NCBI GenBank assembly: GCA_030429205.1 | Contig: JAUICZ010000001.1 | Location: forward strand, 2,036,806-2,100,805 | Direction of reading: 5' to 3' | DNA: 64,000 nt | Source: Bacteroidia bacterium | GTDB taxonomy: Bacteria; Bacteroidota; Bacteroidia; Chitinophagales; Chitinophagaceae | Part shown: positions 15,887-25,498 of the stretch, in pieces | Layout: every line of letters starts with the position of its first letter | Numbering within the stretch: position 1 is the stretch's first letter | Notes under the pieces: model-generated | Databases searched by the model: none | The model's input: only the letters and a program-made list of their open reading frames with translations | What the model was told of the DNA's origin: nothing | Position numbers and translations under genes: made by a program

Positions 15887-16297
15887 ATGCGATTGAAAAT
15901 ATTATTAACAGGAAAAGACGAACAGCAGCAGCAGCCTGATGCTGAACTGCTATCGCAAAGAGGGTTTTTGGTTTATCGTTGTGGAGAAAATGTAGTTGGT
16001 GACATGATAGACGAGATTCACCCTGATGTAGTAATTGTTAATCCGATTGAAAAAGACAACACTACAAGTTCTACGCTTTATGAAAAGCTATTGAATAACA
16101 TTAAGTATGCAAGATTGCCACTTATCTACACACTTTCAGAAGACGATGTGTATTTAGTAAATCGTAGACGTACTGCAACAAGAGGTAAAAGAAATTTTAT
16201 TGCAGATAATATTATAGATGGTATTAAAACTGCCTTAGGTTTTAACAAGGATAACACAAGGGGCATACCAGGCTTAAATTTGGGCATGGCATCCTGA
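15887..16297 (+). CDS. Receiver-like protein lacking the phosphoacceptor aspartate
   Basis: A 136-residue protein whose first 70 residues follow the strand-helix order of a response-regulator receiver (LKILLTGKD, then a helix, GFLVYRCGEN, a helix with DEIHPDVVIVNP). The position where receivers carry the phosphorylated Asp (PDVVIVNP, normally PDLVLLD) has Asn, and the usual acidic pair near the N-terminus is missing. There is no output domain; the end is a basic helix and a Gly-rich tail. It could be a pseudo-receiver or an unrelated Rossmann-like fold. The ATG at 15887 is chosen over a TTG at 15845. Confidence 0.65.
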   Translation: MRLKILLTGKDEQQQQPDAELLSQRGFLVYRCGENVVGDMIDEIHPDVVIVNPIEKDNTTSSTLYEKLLNNIKYARLPLIYTLSEDDVYLVNRRRTATRGKRNFIADNIIDGIKTALGFNKDNTRGIPGLNLGMAS

Positions 16298-16298
16298 T

Positions 16299-16700
16299 CT
16301 ACTTTTTATCAACAGCATATTTGCCTGCACCTATGAATAATAGGCCGGCAAAAACAAATGCTAATTCAATAGCATGAGATGCTCCCATAATTCCATCGCC
16401 TGCATTGATGTGTTTAAATGCAGCAACGAGCATTGTAATCAGTAGCAGCACATTCGCCAGCCTGAACTGCCAACCAACTGCAACCAATAATCCACCGACA
16501 GCTTCAGCAAAGGCTGCCATAAAACCCCAGAACGCAGGATATATATCAATACCCAAATCTCCCATAGCAGCTCCGATCTTCTGCCATTTCTCTGGCCCTC
16601 CAATAAGTTTAGGGTAGCCGTGTAATATCATCATTACCCCTACGCCTAGTCTGAGTATCAATAATCCAAAGCTGTTGTATCTGCCAAGTTTAGCTAACAT
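16299..16700 (-). CDS. DoxX family membrane protein
   Basis: A 133-residue, four-helix membrane protein with DoxX features: GLLILRLGVGVMMILHGYPK at the N-terminus, PAFWGFMAAFAEAVGGLLV in the middle and AIELAFVFAGLLFIGAGKYA near the end. DoxX proteins are linked to quinone or redox metabolism but have no single agreed role. Convergent with the receiver-like gene, one base apart. Confidence 0.88.
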   Translation of the reverse strand: MLAKLGRYNSFGLLILRLGVGVMMILHGYPKLIGGPEKWQKIGAAMGDLGIDIYPAFWGFMAAFAEAVGGLLVAVGWQFRLANVLLLITMLVAAFKHINAGDGIMGASHAIELAFVFAGLLFIGAGKYAVDKK

Positions 16701-16861
16701 AAATGTTGGGATTGTTTCTGCTAATGTAACGCAAGTTCTTCTTTTGAAAATCTTAAACGTCTGTTAATCGTTTACAAAGTGTATGTTATTCATAGTGTGA
16801 AATATTAATAAGTGTAGCTTGTCAGGTTATATTTGGTAACATATAAAAAACACCCCCAGCA

Positions 16862-18109
16862 ATGGATATACAATTTACAGGCTACCAACCAATACAGAAA
16901 GGCATCAATGCCATGCAGCTTGTATTTGATAAGGTTGATAAGAGATTGCCTCAAAATAAAGAAGAACAGATAAACATTCCGTTCAACAAACCATATATGA
17001 CAGGTTTTGAACAGAAGTATATAAATGACGTTCTTTCAACGGGTAAACTATCAGGAGATGGTACGTATACAAAGCGTTGTCAAGAGTATTTTAAAATGAT
17101 GTACGATGTAAAAGAGTGTTTCTTAACTACATCTTGCTCCGATGCATTAGAGATGAGTGCAATTTTGTTAGACATTCAGGAGGGGGATGAAGTAATTGTA
17201 CCTTCTTATACATTCGTTTCTTCTGCCAACGCTTTTATTATGCGTGGTGCAAAAATAGTCTTCGCAGATAGTAGAGCAGACCATCCCGGTATAGATGAAG
17301 ACAGCCTTGAAAGTTTAATAACAGAAAAGACAAAAGCGATTGTTGTTGTCCATTATGCTGGTGTAGCATGTGATATGGACAAAGTGATGGATGTGGCAGA
17401 CAGGCATAATATATATGTTGTAGAAGATGCTGCACAAGCAGTTGATGCATATTATAAAAACAAACCATTAGGGACTATTGGTCACTTGGGAACACTGTCT
17501 TTCCACGAAACAAAAAACATAGTAAGCGGAGAAGGGGGAATGTTGTTGATTAACGATGACAGATTTATAGAAAGGGCCGAGATCATTCGAGAAAAAGGAA
17601 CCAACAGGACCAAGTTTATGCGTGGGGAGGTTGATAAATACGGTTGGGTTGATATAGGTTCTTCGTACTTGCCAAATGAAATGACCGCTGCATTTTTATA
17701 TGCGCAGTTGGAGCAGCTACAAAAAATACAAGCCAAAAGAATAGCTGTTTGGAATAGGTATATGGAGGAGCTGAAAGAGCTTGAGGTACTAGGTTTTGCG
17801 CAAATGCCTAAGGTGCATGATTATGCAGTACACAATGCGCACATGTTCTATATTGTATTGCCAGATCATGATACAGAAGAAAGGCTAAGAAAGTATTTGG
17901 TCTCTAGTGGGGTTAAAGCTGTGTTCCATTATAATCCGCTGCACAACTCTAAATATTTTGCTGATAAGCATGATGGTAGAGTGTTGCCAAACTCAGAAAA
18001 ATACGATAACTGTTTACTTAGGTTACCATTATATACAGGGATGACTACTTCTGAGCAAAAGGTGGTTATCAATAAGGTCTGGCGCTTTTTCTTGAGGGAG
18101 CATAAGTAA
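16862..18109 (+). CDS. wecE: dTDP-4-amino-4,6-dideoxygalactose transaminase (DegT/WecE type)
   Basis: A 415-residue PLP-dependent sugar aminotransferase of the DegT/DnrJ/EryC1 family, closest in pattern to WecE/RffA: INIPFNKPYMTGFEQKYI, GDEVIVPSYTFVSSANAF, YVVEDAAQAVDAYYK (with the Asp and Gln that hold PLP) and LSFHETKNIVSGEGG, where Lys in HETKN forms the Schiff base. WecE makes dTDP-4-amino-4,6-dideoxygalactose for surface polysaccharide. The first about 40 residues before INIPFNKP are longer than usual; a start at an internal ATG (16913) is possible. A terminator-like hairpin follows. Confidence 0.85.
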   Translation: MDIQFTGYQPIQKGINAMQLVFDKVDKRLPQNKEEQINIPFNKPYMTGFEQKYINDVLSTGKLSGDGTYTKRCQEYFKMMYDVKECFLTTSCSDALEMSAILLDIQEGDEVIVPSYTFVSSANAFIMRGAKIVFADSRADHPGIDEDSLESLITEKTKAIVVVHYAGVACDMDKVMDVADRHNIYVVEDAAQAVDAYYKNKPLGTIGHLGTLSFHETKNIVSGEGGMLLINDDRFIERAEIIREKGTNRTKFMRGEVDKYGWVDIGSSYLPNEMTAAFLYAQLEQLQKIQAKRIAVWNRYMEELKELEVLGFAQMPKVHDYAVHNAHMFYIVLPDHDTEERLRKYLVSSGVKAVFHYNPLHNSKYFADKHDGRVLPNSEKYDNCLLRLPLYTGMTTSEQKVVINKVWRFFLREHK

Positions 18110-18135
18110 GTAAAAAATATATAATTGGTTATTAG

Positions 18136-18171
18136 TCAGGGCAAGTATTGTAATATTTGCCCTGATATTTA
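18136..18171 (+). terminator. Terminator-like hairpin after wecE
   Basis: TCAGGGCAA pairs with TTGCCCTGA across a 12-base loop, followed by a short T-rich run (TATTTAT). Confidence 0.65.
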
Positions 18172-18233
18172 TAGGTGAGTTTTGCTGAGCGTAGTGTGTA
18201 AAGAAAGTAGCACAATAATAAGGGCGTTTTGAT

Positions 18234-18241
18234 TAAATTTG
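18234..18241 (+). promoter_or_regulatory. -7 promoter box of pruA
   Basis: TAAATTTG matches TAnnTTTG, 18 bases before the start codon at 18260. No clear -33 TTG at the expected spacing. Confidence 0.5.
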
Positions 18242-18259
18242 CTGGCAAAATAATAATTC

Positions 18260-19891
18260 ATGCATAACGCTTATTTCGAATACGATGAGCCGGTAAATGA
18301 GCCGGTATTAAGTTACGGTCCTGGTACTCCTGAAAGAACTGCATTGCAGGCAGCAGTCGCTGATTTGAAAGCTCAACAAAGGGATATACCAATGTATATC
18401 AACGGGCAGGAAGTACGCACCGGCAATACAAGAGAAATTCGTCCTCCGCACGAAACAAGTCACTTACTGGGGCATTTCCATCAGGGAGAAGTAGAGCATG
18501 TACAGCAGGCGGTAGATGCAGCATTGGCAGCTCGTGAGCAATGGGCAAATACTACATGGGAGCACCGTGCAGGTATCTTTATGAGAGCTGCGGAATTGCT
18601 GGCAACAAAATATCGTTACCGCATGAATGCTGCTACTATGTTGGGGCAAAGTAAAAATGCTTTCCAGGCAGAGATTGATTCTGCTTGTGAGCTGATAGAT
18701 TTCTTGCGCTTTAATGTACATTACTTGAGTGAAATATACAGGCAACAACCTTTATCTCCGGAAGGCATTCATAACCGTTCAGAGTATCGTCCGTTAGAAG
18801 GGTTTGTGTTAGCTGTAACTCCATTCAACTTTACGGCAATTGGTGGTAACCTGCCAACAGCACCAGCTATGTGTGGTAATGTTGTGGTGTGGAAGCCTGC
18901 TAATACCCAGATATACAGTGCTAGTGTTTTCATGGAAATATTAAAAGAAGCAGGTTTGCCTGATGGTGTTATTAATCTGGTATACGTTAGTGGACCTACA
19001 GTAGGTGATGTTTGTTTCGATCATCCTGACTTTGCTGGTGTACACTTCACTGGTTCTACAGGTGTATTCCAAACTATGTGGAAGACGATAGGTATTAACA
19101 TAGCCAAGTACAAAACATATCCGCGTATTGTTGGTGAAACGGGGGGTAAAGACTTTGTTATGGTACACCCAACAGCAGATGTAGATACTGTAGTTGCCGG
19201 TATTGCTCGTGGTGCGTTTGAATATCAGGGACAGAAATGTTCAGCTGCCAGCCGTGCTTACTTACCAAGCAACTTAGCTGCAGAGATCAAAGAAAAATTG
19301 GTTGCAGAAGTGAAGACCATGAAAATGGGTGTAGTTGATGACTTTACCAACTTTGTGAATGCAGTTATCGATGAGAAATCATTCAACAATATAGCTAAGT
19401 ATATTGATGGTGCTAAGAGTAGTAAAGACGCAGAGATAATTTGCGGCGGTAACTACGATAGTTCTAAAGGGTGGTATGTAGAGCCAACAATTGTTGAAGC
19501 AAAAGACCCTAAATATGTTACAATGTGCGAAGAGATCTTCGGACCTGTATTGACCATTTATACTTATGATGCAGACAAGTGGGAAGAAACACTTGATTTA
19601 GTGGATTCAACTTCTCCATATGCTTTAACAGGAGCAATTTTTGCAACTGATCGTTATGCTGTTGAGAAGATGACGCAAAAGCTGGTAAACGCTGCTGGTA
19701 ACTTTTACATCAACGATAAGCCTACTGGAGCTGTAGTAGGGCAGCAGCCATTTGGTGGTGCACGTGCATCGGGTACTAACGATAAGGCTGGTTCTGCATT
19801 GAATCTATATCGTTGGTTAAGTGCAAGAACAATTAAAGAAACATATGTAGCACCTGCTGATTATCGTTATCCATTTCATCAGGCAGACTAA
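18260..19891 (+). CDS. pruA: L-glutamate gamma-semialdehyde dehydrogenase (P5C dehydrogenase)
   Basis: A 543-residue aldehyde dehydrogenase of the single-function PruA group used for proline breakdown. It oxidises glutamate-5-semialdehyde to glutamate with NAD+. Visible are the NAD-binding FVLAVTPFNFTAIGG and GVHFTGSTGVF, the catalytic Glu in VGETGGKDFV, the catalytic Cys in YQGQKCSAASRAY, the EEIFGPVLTIY motif and PFGGARASGTNDK near the end. Length is typical. No proline dehydrogenase gene is next to it. A small lipoprotein gene begins 5 bases after its stop. Confidence 0.95.
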   Translation: MHNAYFEYDEPVNEPVLSYGPGTPERTALQAAVADLKAQQRDIPMYINGQEVRTGNTREIRPPHETSHLLGHFHQGEVEHVQQAVDAALAAREQWANTTWEHRAGIFMRAAELLATKYRYRMNAATMLGQSKNAFQAEIDSACELIDFLRFNVHYLSEIYRQQPLSPEGIHNRSEYRPLEGFVLAVTPFNFTAIGGNLPTAPAMCGNVVVWKPANTQIYSASVFMEILKEAGLPDGVINLVYVSGPTVGDVCFDHPDFAGVHFTGSTGVFQTMWKTIGINIAKYKTYPRIVGETGGKDFVMVHPTADVDTVVAGIARGAFEYQGQKCSAASRAYLPSNLAAEIKEKLVAEVKTMKMGVVDDFTNFVNAVIDEKSFNNIAKYIDGAKSSKDAEIICGGNYDSSKGWYVEPTIVEAKDPKYVTMCEEIFGPVLTIYTYDADKWEETLDLVDSTSPYALTGAIFATDRYAVEKMTQKLVNAAGNFYINDKPTGAVVGQQPFGGARASGTNDKAGSALNLYRWLSARTIKETYVAPADYRYPFHQAD

Positions 19892-19896
19892 TAATA

Positions 19897-20232
19897 ATGT
19901 TTAATAAAGCTGCATACATACTAATACCATTATTACTGGTTTTTGCATCGTGCGATTGTACCAGGTATACTAATGGATATGTGGCTGATTATGAAACTCG
20001 AAAAGTCATCAAGGGAGCATTGATACGTAGTCATGCAGCCCTTGATGGCAAAACGAGTGATGAACGTTTTCGATACACAGATAGTTCGGGTTGGTTCGAA
20101 ACTGCTTTTTCTCTTAAAGGGGTTGCAAAGTGCGGGTCGTTAAAAATAGAGGTAAGTAAAGACGGTTACCAAACAGTAAGGTTGGTAGACATGGCGATTG
20201 GCGACACCGTATTCCTATTCAGGCAAAACTAG
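19897..20232 (+). CDS. Small lipoprotein with carboxypeptidase-regulatory-like fold
   Basis: A 111-residue lipoprotein: lipobox LLLVFASC, lipidated Cys about 19. The mature part (GYVADYETRKVIKGALIRSH ... RYTDSSGWFETAF ... SLKIEVSKDGYQTVRLVDM) follows the pattern of CarboxypepD_reg/transthyretin-like beta-sandwiches that are common in Bacteroidota outer-membrane proteins. It is tightly behind pruA, which may simply mean shared transcription. Function unknown. It is convergent with pth, sharing no bases. Confidence 0.75.
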   Translation: MFNKAAYILIPLLLVFASCDCTRYTNGYVADYETRKVIKGALIRSHAALDGKTSDERFRYTDSSGWFETAFSLKGVAKCGSLKIEVSKDGYQTVRLVDMAIGDTVFLFRQN

Positions 20233-20790
20233 CTACTTATTGTAAGCGTTCATTGTATTCTGTATCCCTCTAAACACAAAGCTTTCTACCATTTCTACTG
20301 CTGTTACTATTTTCTCTTTCACAATAGTAAGTTCGTCTCCTGTCCACTTACTCAATACAAAATCTGCTTGTCTTCCTTTAGGAAAATCATTACCTATACC
20401 AAACCGTAAACGAGGGTATTTAGCTCCGATCAATTCTTGTATACTTTTTAAACCGTTGTGCCCGCCGTCGCTACCTTTTCCTCGCATTCTTAACGTGCCC
20501 AATGGTAGGGCCAGTTCATCAACGATTACCAGAATATTCTCTATAGGGATGCTTTCTTTATCCATCCAATACTTCACCGCTTTACCGCTTAGGTTCATAT
20601 AGGTAGTTGGCTTTATTACAATCATGTTACGCCCCTTATATTTTAACTGAGCTACATCTGCCAGCCTGTCGCTTTTATATGTTTGCTCGTTTTTCAATAC
20701 AAGTACGTCCGCCACATCAAACCCTATGTTATGTCTTGTTCCGTCGTATTCTGCTCCAATGTTTCCTAATCCTACTATAAGATACTTCAT
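20233..20790 (-). CDS. pth: Peptidyl-tRNA hydrolase
   Basis: A 185-residue Pth that frees tRNA from peptidyl-tRNA released by stalled ribosomes. Conserved active-site parts are visible: LIVGLGNIGAEYDGTRHNIG with Asn and the catalytic His near 20, KPTTYMNLSG with Asn68-like residue, VIVDELALPLG with the catalytic Asp near 91, and GSDGGHNGLKSI near 108-119 with the second Asn. Full-length, own start ATG. Confidence 0.95.
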   Translation of the reverse strand: MKYLIVGLGNIGAEYDGTRHNIGFDVADVLVLKNEQTYKSDRLADVAQLKYKGRNMIVIKPTTYMNLSGKAVKYWMDKESIPIENILVIVDELALPLGTLRMRGKGSDGGHNGLKSIQELIGAKYPRLRFGIGNDFPKGRQADFVLSKWTGDELTIVKEKIVTAVEMVESFVFRGIQNTMNAYNK

Positions 20791-20973
20791 CTCGTAAAGA
20801 CTCTTTAACTAAAAGTAAATAATTGTTAGTTAGTGTTTAACAAATAGAAATAAAAAAGAATATAATGTTGTGTAACCCAACTTTATAGCTGAAAACATAA
20901 GTCTTTTTGTTAGGCTAAGATACGTTTTAGCCAATAGTATATTATACAACCTACTTGCGATAAATATTTTAAA

Positions 20974-22845
20974 ATGAAAAAGGCCTTTTACTTACTAGCT
21001 ACAACAGCAATTGTACTCTGCTATACATCTGTTCATGCTCAGATAGATACATGTAATCTTCCATTCGTTGCTACTGTATCAAATCCGGTATGTTCGGGTA
21101 AAGATGCCCAGTTGAGTGTTACTCTTTACCCTAATACAACATATACATGGTCAAAGCCGGGAGTCAACCCAGTGTATTCGCCCTCAGTAAATAACAGAAC
21201 CCCCAGTATATTAAACTTAACAGCTGCTCATTCTGGTACATATACAGTTGTTGGCACAAGGGGAGTGTGCAATTACCAGGCAACAGTAAATGTAACTGTT
21301 AACCCAACTCCGTCTGTAGGTAATGTATTACAAACAGGCCCTGTTTGTCCGGGGGAGAATGATAGCATTAATCTGCCAAACGTAAATGTGCCTCTAGGTG
21401 GAAATGTTATTGCTTTTGGAAGTTTTCCGGGATCTCCGGTTGTGTTTAACCCCAATGGATATTTTTTAGCTAAAAACAATGTAATGCCTGCTGATGCGGG
21501 TACCTATTTTGTATATGCGGTGAATAATGGTTGTTTTTCTGATACCGTAGCATTTGATTTTAAAGTTCATCAGGGTGTAACAGCTGATTTTGATTTTGAC
21601 CTTACAGAAGGTTGCAATGAAGATAAAGTGGTGTTTACCAATACCTCTACTGGTCAAACAAAAAATAGCTGGAACTTTGGTGATAATACAAACGGAACAG
21701 ACTGGAGTCCGATACATTCTTATGTTGTGCCTAAGCCCAACAATGCGTCCAGAACATATGCGGTGAAATTAGTTGCCAGTAATGCTTTTTGTGCAGATAG
21801 TATTACCCAAAATGTAATAATCAATCACCCGATTACATCTGTATTTACAATAGATGATGATAGTATTTGTGAGGGAACTGAAATTACATTTACAAACAGC
21901 TCTGTTGTAAAGCCGGGAACAGGTATAAATGTTCAGTGGGATTTTAAAGATGGTAATACGGACAATACATATGATACTAAGCATGTTTTTGATAAGCCGG
22001 GGATTTACCATCCGGAGCTAACTGTAACAGATTTTCTGGGTTGTGTAGAAAAACAAACAGTAGAACTTGTAGTAGATCCTAATGGCTATATCTCTTTTGT
22101 AACAGATAAAGATGAAGTATGTGTAGGCGATGGCATAACGTTAAATGGAGATTATAACGATTGGGGTGTGCTTAGTGTGAATTGGGATTTAAAAGATGGT
22201 GCTGATGTTAACGGGACAGACAAAGAAGTATTTCATTCTTACTTAAATGAAGGAATCTATACTGTTAGCTACAGTGTAGATTACCGTATTTGTCCTGACC
22301 TGAACTTTGAAAAGGATATTACTGTAAAACCACTACCAGAAGTATTTATTGGTAACGATACTACAATATGCCCTAACAGTACGCCTATCAGGTTGAGAAA
22401 TATTCTTGATGCCAATAATCCATCTGCAATTACTTATAAATGGAATAATATCACACGTGATGTTGCTGATAATATTACTGTCAGGTCGCCGGGTATTTAT
22501 GCTGTTACAGCAGAAATGGATGGTTGTGTAGCATCGGACTCATTAAAAGTTTCCAGAAGTTGTTATATCAATATTCCAAATGCTTTTACACCTAACGGAG
22601 ATGGAAGAGGAGATTACTTTTTACCTCATCAAATACTATCAAGAAACGTGAATAAGTTTGAGATGAATATATTCAATAGGTGGGGGGAGAGAGTTTTTGC
22701 AACAAATAATGTTGATGGTAGAGGATGGGATGGAAAGTATGGTGGTGAAAATCAGCCTGTTGGGGTATATATATATACAATCTCTGTAGAGTTTGAAAAT
22801 GGGGTTTATGAAAAATATAAGGGAAATGTGAGCTTATTGAGGTAG
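20974..22845 (+). CDS. PKD-repeat surface protein with T9SS type B (gliding-associated) C-terminal domain
   Basis: A 623-residue exported protein. Signal peptide to about residue 22, an Ig-like segment (FVATVSNPVCSGKDAQLSVT), at least two PKD domains recognisable by NSWNFGDNT, VQWDFKDGN and VNWDLKDGA, and the CHU_C/gliding-motility-associated C-terminal domain (INIPNAFTPNGDGRGDYFLP ... WGERVF ... GWDGKYGGENQPVGVYIYTI). T9SS type B cargo is secreted and held at the surface. Likely an adhesin. It is a paralogue of the gene at 23077. Confidence 0.88.
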   Translation: MKKAFYLLATTAIVLCYTSVHAQIDTCNLPFVATVSNPVCSGKDAQLSVTLYPNTTYTWSKPGVNPVYSPSVNNRTPSILNLTAAHSGTYTVVGTRGVCNYQATVNVTVNPTPSVGNVLQTGPVCPGENDSINLPNVNVPLGGNVIAFGSFPGSPVVFNPNGYFLAKNNVMPADAGTYFVYAVNNGCFSDTVAFDFKVHQGVTADFDFDLTEGCNEDKVVFTNTSTGQTKNSWNFGDNTNGTDWSPIHSYVVPKPNNASRTYAVKLVASNAFCADSITQNVIINHPITSVFTIDDDSICEGTEITFTNSSVVKPGTGINVQWDFKDGNTDNTYDTKHVFDKPGIYHPELTVTDFLGCVEKQTVELVVDPNGYISFVTDKDEVCVGDGITLNGDYNDWGVLSVNWDLKDGADVNGTDKEVFHSYLNEGIYTVSYSVDYRICPDLNFEKDITVKPLPEVFIGNDTTICPNSTPIRLRNILDANNPSAITYKWNNITRDVADNITVRSPGIYAVTAEMDGCVASDSLKVSRSCYINIPNAFTPNGDGRGDYFLPHQILSRNVNKFEMNIFNRWGERVFATNNVDGRGWDGKYGGENQPVGVYIYTISVEFENGVYEKYKGNVSLLR

Positions 22846-23076
22846 TCAATAATTGAAAAAAGATTAGTACATAAAGTTGTGAATACTAGCGTGTTGATTA
22901 ACTATTGGCAATAAAACATCCATGTATTTAAATATATACTAATGTTTAAAAATATTTATTTGCTTCACCCAACTAAAATACTTAATTTTTTGTCCTATTT
23001 TAGTAGCTATTATACTATTAGGATACCTGTATGTGTACAGGATTAACTTTTTAGAAACAAATAAAATATATATATA

Positions 23077-25425
23077 ATGCGAAAGGTCCTACTCTTTCTA
23101 ACAGCATTGTTAACAGTTAGCGTTGTAGATAGTAATGCACAGACATTCTTTTGTCTGACTCAAACAAACGGTAACCAAACCATTGGTGGAGTTACTACTA
23201 CAGTTACACGCTCAACACCAGCACCGAACTCAAATAACTTTTGTGGTGTTGGCCCTTATCAAATAGGTAAGGATTATTCAGACTGGTATAACTATGCCTT
23301 TAATACACCTGTTACACATGCTAGGTTACAAATGGTTCGTTTTCATGACGATGATACTGTGAGGCTTTATGTAAATGGTGTACAGTGGGACCCTACGGGT
23401 AATACTCAAGCTTTTGCCGGTAGTTGTGCTCAACCATCTGCAAATATTACTACAGGTCCATGGGGTATATCAACTACAGGTCACCAAACAGGTTCCGGTA
23501 ATGGTATTCAGGTAAATATTTCACTAACACCTGCATTAATCAATAGCATTCGCGTAGAACACATCAGAGCAGCAACTAATAACATTGCAAGTGATGTGTA
23601 TTATTCTATGTGTTTTGCTGATGACTCTTGTTCTCTAGGTTTTGTTGCAACAATTGATACCCCGCAATGTTCGGGCAGAGATATTCAATTGGATGTAACG
23701 AACATGCCTAATACTACATATTCCTGGACTCAGGTAGGTACGGTTAACAACCCTACTTATTCGCCTTCTAATACAGTAAGAAACCCTCAGCTTACATCCG
23801 TGAACGCAACACACAATGGCCAGTACATTGTAACAGGTACAAGAGGTACATGTGTTTATAAAGACACCATTCCTTTGTTGGTTACACAAACACCTTCAGT
23901 GGGTGTAGTAAATCAAGCAGGTCCTGTATGTCCTAATGAACCAGATTCTCTTTTCTTGCCGAGTGTAAACCTCCCAACAGGTGGTAGGGTATATATACAG
24001 GCACCATATGGTTTCGATTCGTTTAATAATGTATTTGAGAAGTACATCCCGACTATGACTACAGCATATGAAGGGGTATATAGAATATTTGCTATTGGTA
24101 CACAAGGTTGTGTTTCTGATACAATTGACTTCAACATGACTATGAAGCCTGATGTTAGTGCCTCATTTACATATGAAGTAAAAGAAGGTTGTGACAGAGA
24201 TACGATAATTGTAAAGGATAACTCAACTTCGGGTTCTATCATTAACACATGGTGGTGGGACTTTGACTTCCCTGCAGGTGCAACCAGTAACAAACAAAAT
24301 GACACTTTCTACTATCCAATTCCTGCTGTTGATACAGATACCAGAACATACACAGTACGTTTAGGTGTTACTAACGGGGCTTGTTACGATTCTATGCAGG
24401 TTAATGTCAATATCAACCATAGGTTGTGGTCTCATTTTGATATTGATGATGATAGTGTGTGTCAGGGTGCTACAATTACCTTTACAAACAATTCGTTTGT
24501 AAAAGCGGCTACAATACCTAAATATCAATGGTCTTTTGGAGATGGTACAGAGGATACTACTTATGATGTATCTCACCAATATAATTTATCAGGCGTTTAC
24601 GATGCGGTGTTTACTATAACAGACTACTTAGGTTGTATAGATAGCTTTAAGAGAACCATTGTTGTGGATTCTGCCGGTGGTATATTCTTTGAAACTAACC
24701 AAGATGAAGTTTGTTTGGGAGAGGAAGTGGTATTTACGGGTAACTTCTCTTCTGCAGGATACAACAGTATTACATGGGACTTTAAAGATGGTGTTACGAT
24801 ACCTGATTCAACAAAAGTGTTCCACTCTTACGAGAGCGCAGGTACTTTTGATGTTACATTCTCTGCTGATTACAGGATATGTCCGGATACATTCTATGAG
24901 CGGACTATCACAGTTAAGCCATACCCTAATGTTTATTTAGGAGAGGATACAAGCATATGCCCTAATGGTAAAGAGTTATACATTAAAGACCTTGTAGAAG
25001 AAGCAGGAGTTACGTATGCTTGGCATACACCTACAAAAGATGTAACTTCTGGTATCTTCGTTCGCCATCCTGGTAAGTACTCAGTAACAGCAGAACTTGA
25101 CGGTTGTACCGCTGCTGATACACTAGAGGTGAAGAAAGATTGTTACATAAATATTCCAAACGTATTCACTCCAAATGGAGACGGTCGTGGAGATTACTTC
25201 TTGCCACGTCAGCTACTATCAAGGAGCGTGTCTAACTTTGAAATGGTTATCTACAACCGCTGGGGAGAAAAGGTATTTGAAACCAAAACACTGAACGGCC
25301 GAGGCTGGGATGGTAAGTATGGTGGAGAAGATCTTCCGGTAGGTGTTTATATATACCAAATGAAGGTTGCATTTACCAATGGAGTAACTGAAAATTATCA
25401 AGGAAACGTCACGATGTTGCGTTAA
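23077..25425 (+). CDS. Larger PKD-repeat surface protein with T9SS type B domain
   Basis: A 782-residue paralogue of the previous gene with about 180 extra residues after the signal peptide (FFCLTQTNGNQTIGGV to DVYYSMCF), which look like a separate beta-sandwich with paired cysteines. From FVATIDTPQCSGRDIQLDVT onward it follows the shorter protein: Ig-like segment, PKD motifs (WWWDFDFPAG, YQWSFGDGTE, ITWDFKDGV) and the type B tail (INIPNVFTPNGDGRGDYFLP). Its own leader of about 230 bases precedes it, so it may be expressed apart from its neighbour. A strong terminator follows. Confidence 0.88.
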   Translation: MRKVLLFLTALLTVSVVDSNAQTFFCLTQTNGNQTIGGVTTTVTRSTPAPNSNNFCGVGPYQIGKDYSDWYNYAFNTPVTHARLQMVRFHDDDTVRLYVNGVQWDPTGNTQAFAGSCAQPSANITTGPWGISTTGHQTGSGNGIQVNISLTPALINSIRVEHIRAATNNIASDVYYSMCFADDSCSLGFVATIDTPQCSGRDIQLDVTNMPNTTYSWTQVGTVNNPTYSPSNTVRNPQLTSVNATHNGQYIVTGTRGTCVYKDTIPLLVTQTPSVGVVNQAGPVCPNEPDSLFLPSVNLPTGGRVYIQAPYGFDSFNNVFEKYIPTMTTAYEGVYRIFAIGTQGCVSDTIDFNMTMKPDVSASFTYEVKEGCDRDTIIVKDNSTSGSIINTWWWDFDFPAGATSNKQNDTFYYPIPAVDTDTRTYTVRLGVTNGACYDSMQVNVNINHRLWSHFDIDDDSVCQGATITFTNNSFVKAATIPKYQWSFGDGTEDTTYDVSHQYNLSGVYDAVFTITDYLGCIDSFKRTIVVDSAGGIFFETNQDEVCLGEEVVFTGNFSSAGYNSITWDFKDGVTIPDSTKVFHSYESAGTFDVTFSADYRICPDTFYERTITVKPYPNVYLGEDTSICPNGKELYIKDLVEEAGVTYAWHTPTKDVTSGIFVRHPGKYSVTAELDGCTAADTLEVKKDCYINIPNVFTPNGDGRGDYFLPRQLLSRSVSNFEMVIYNRWGEKVFETKTLNGRGWDGKYGGEDLPVGVYIYQMKVAFTNGVTENYQGNVTMLR

Positions 25426-25446
25426 TAATAATAATTGATATAAATA

Positions 25447-25484
25447 AATAATAAAGGCGGCTAATAGCCGCCTTTATTATTTTA
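25447..25484. terminator. Bidirectional rho-independent terminator
   Basis: A 15-bp perfect stem (AATAATAAAGGCGGC with its complement) around TAATA, with A residues on one side and T residues on the other. It serves the plus-strand surface protein gene and the minus-strand DUF4920 gene. Confidence 0.92.
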
Positions 25485-25498
25485 GTATTGTAAGAAAA

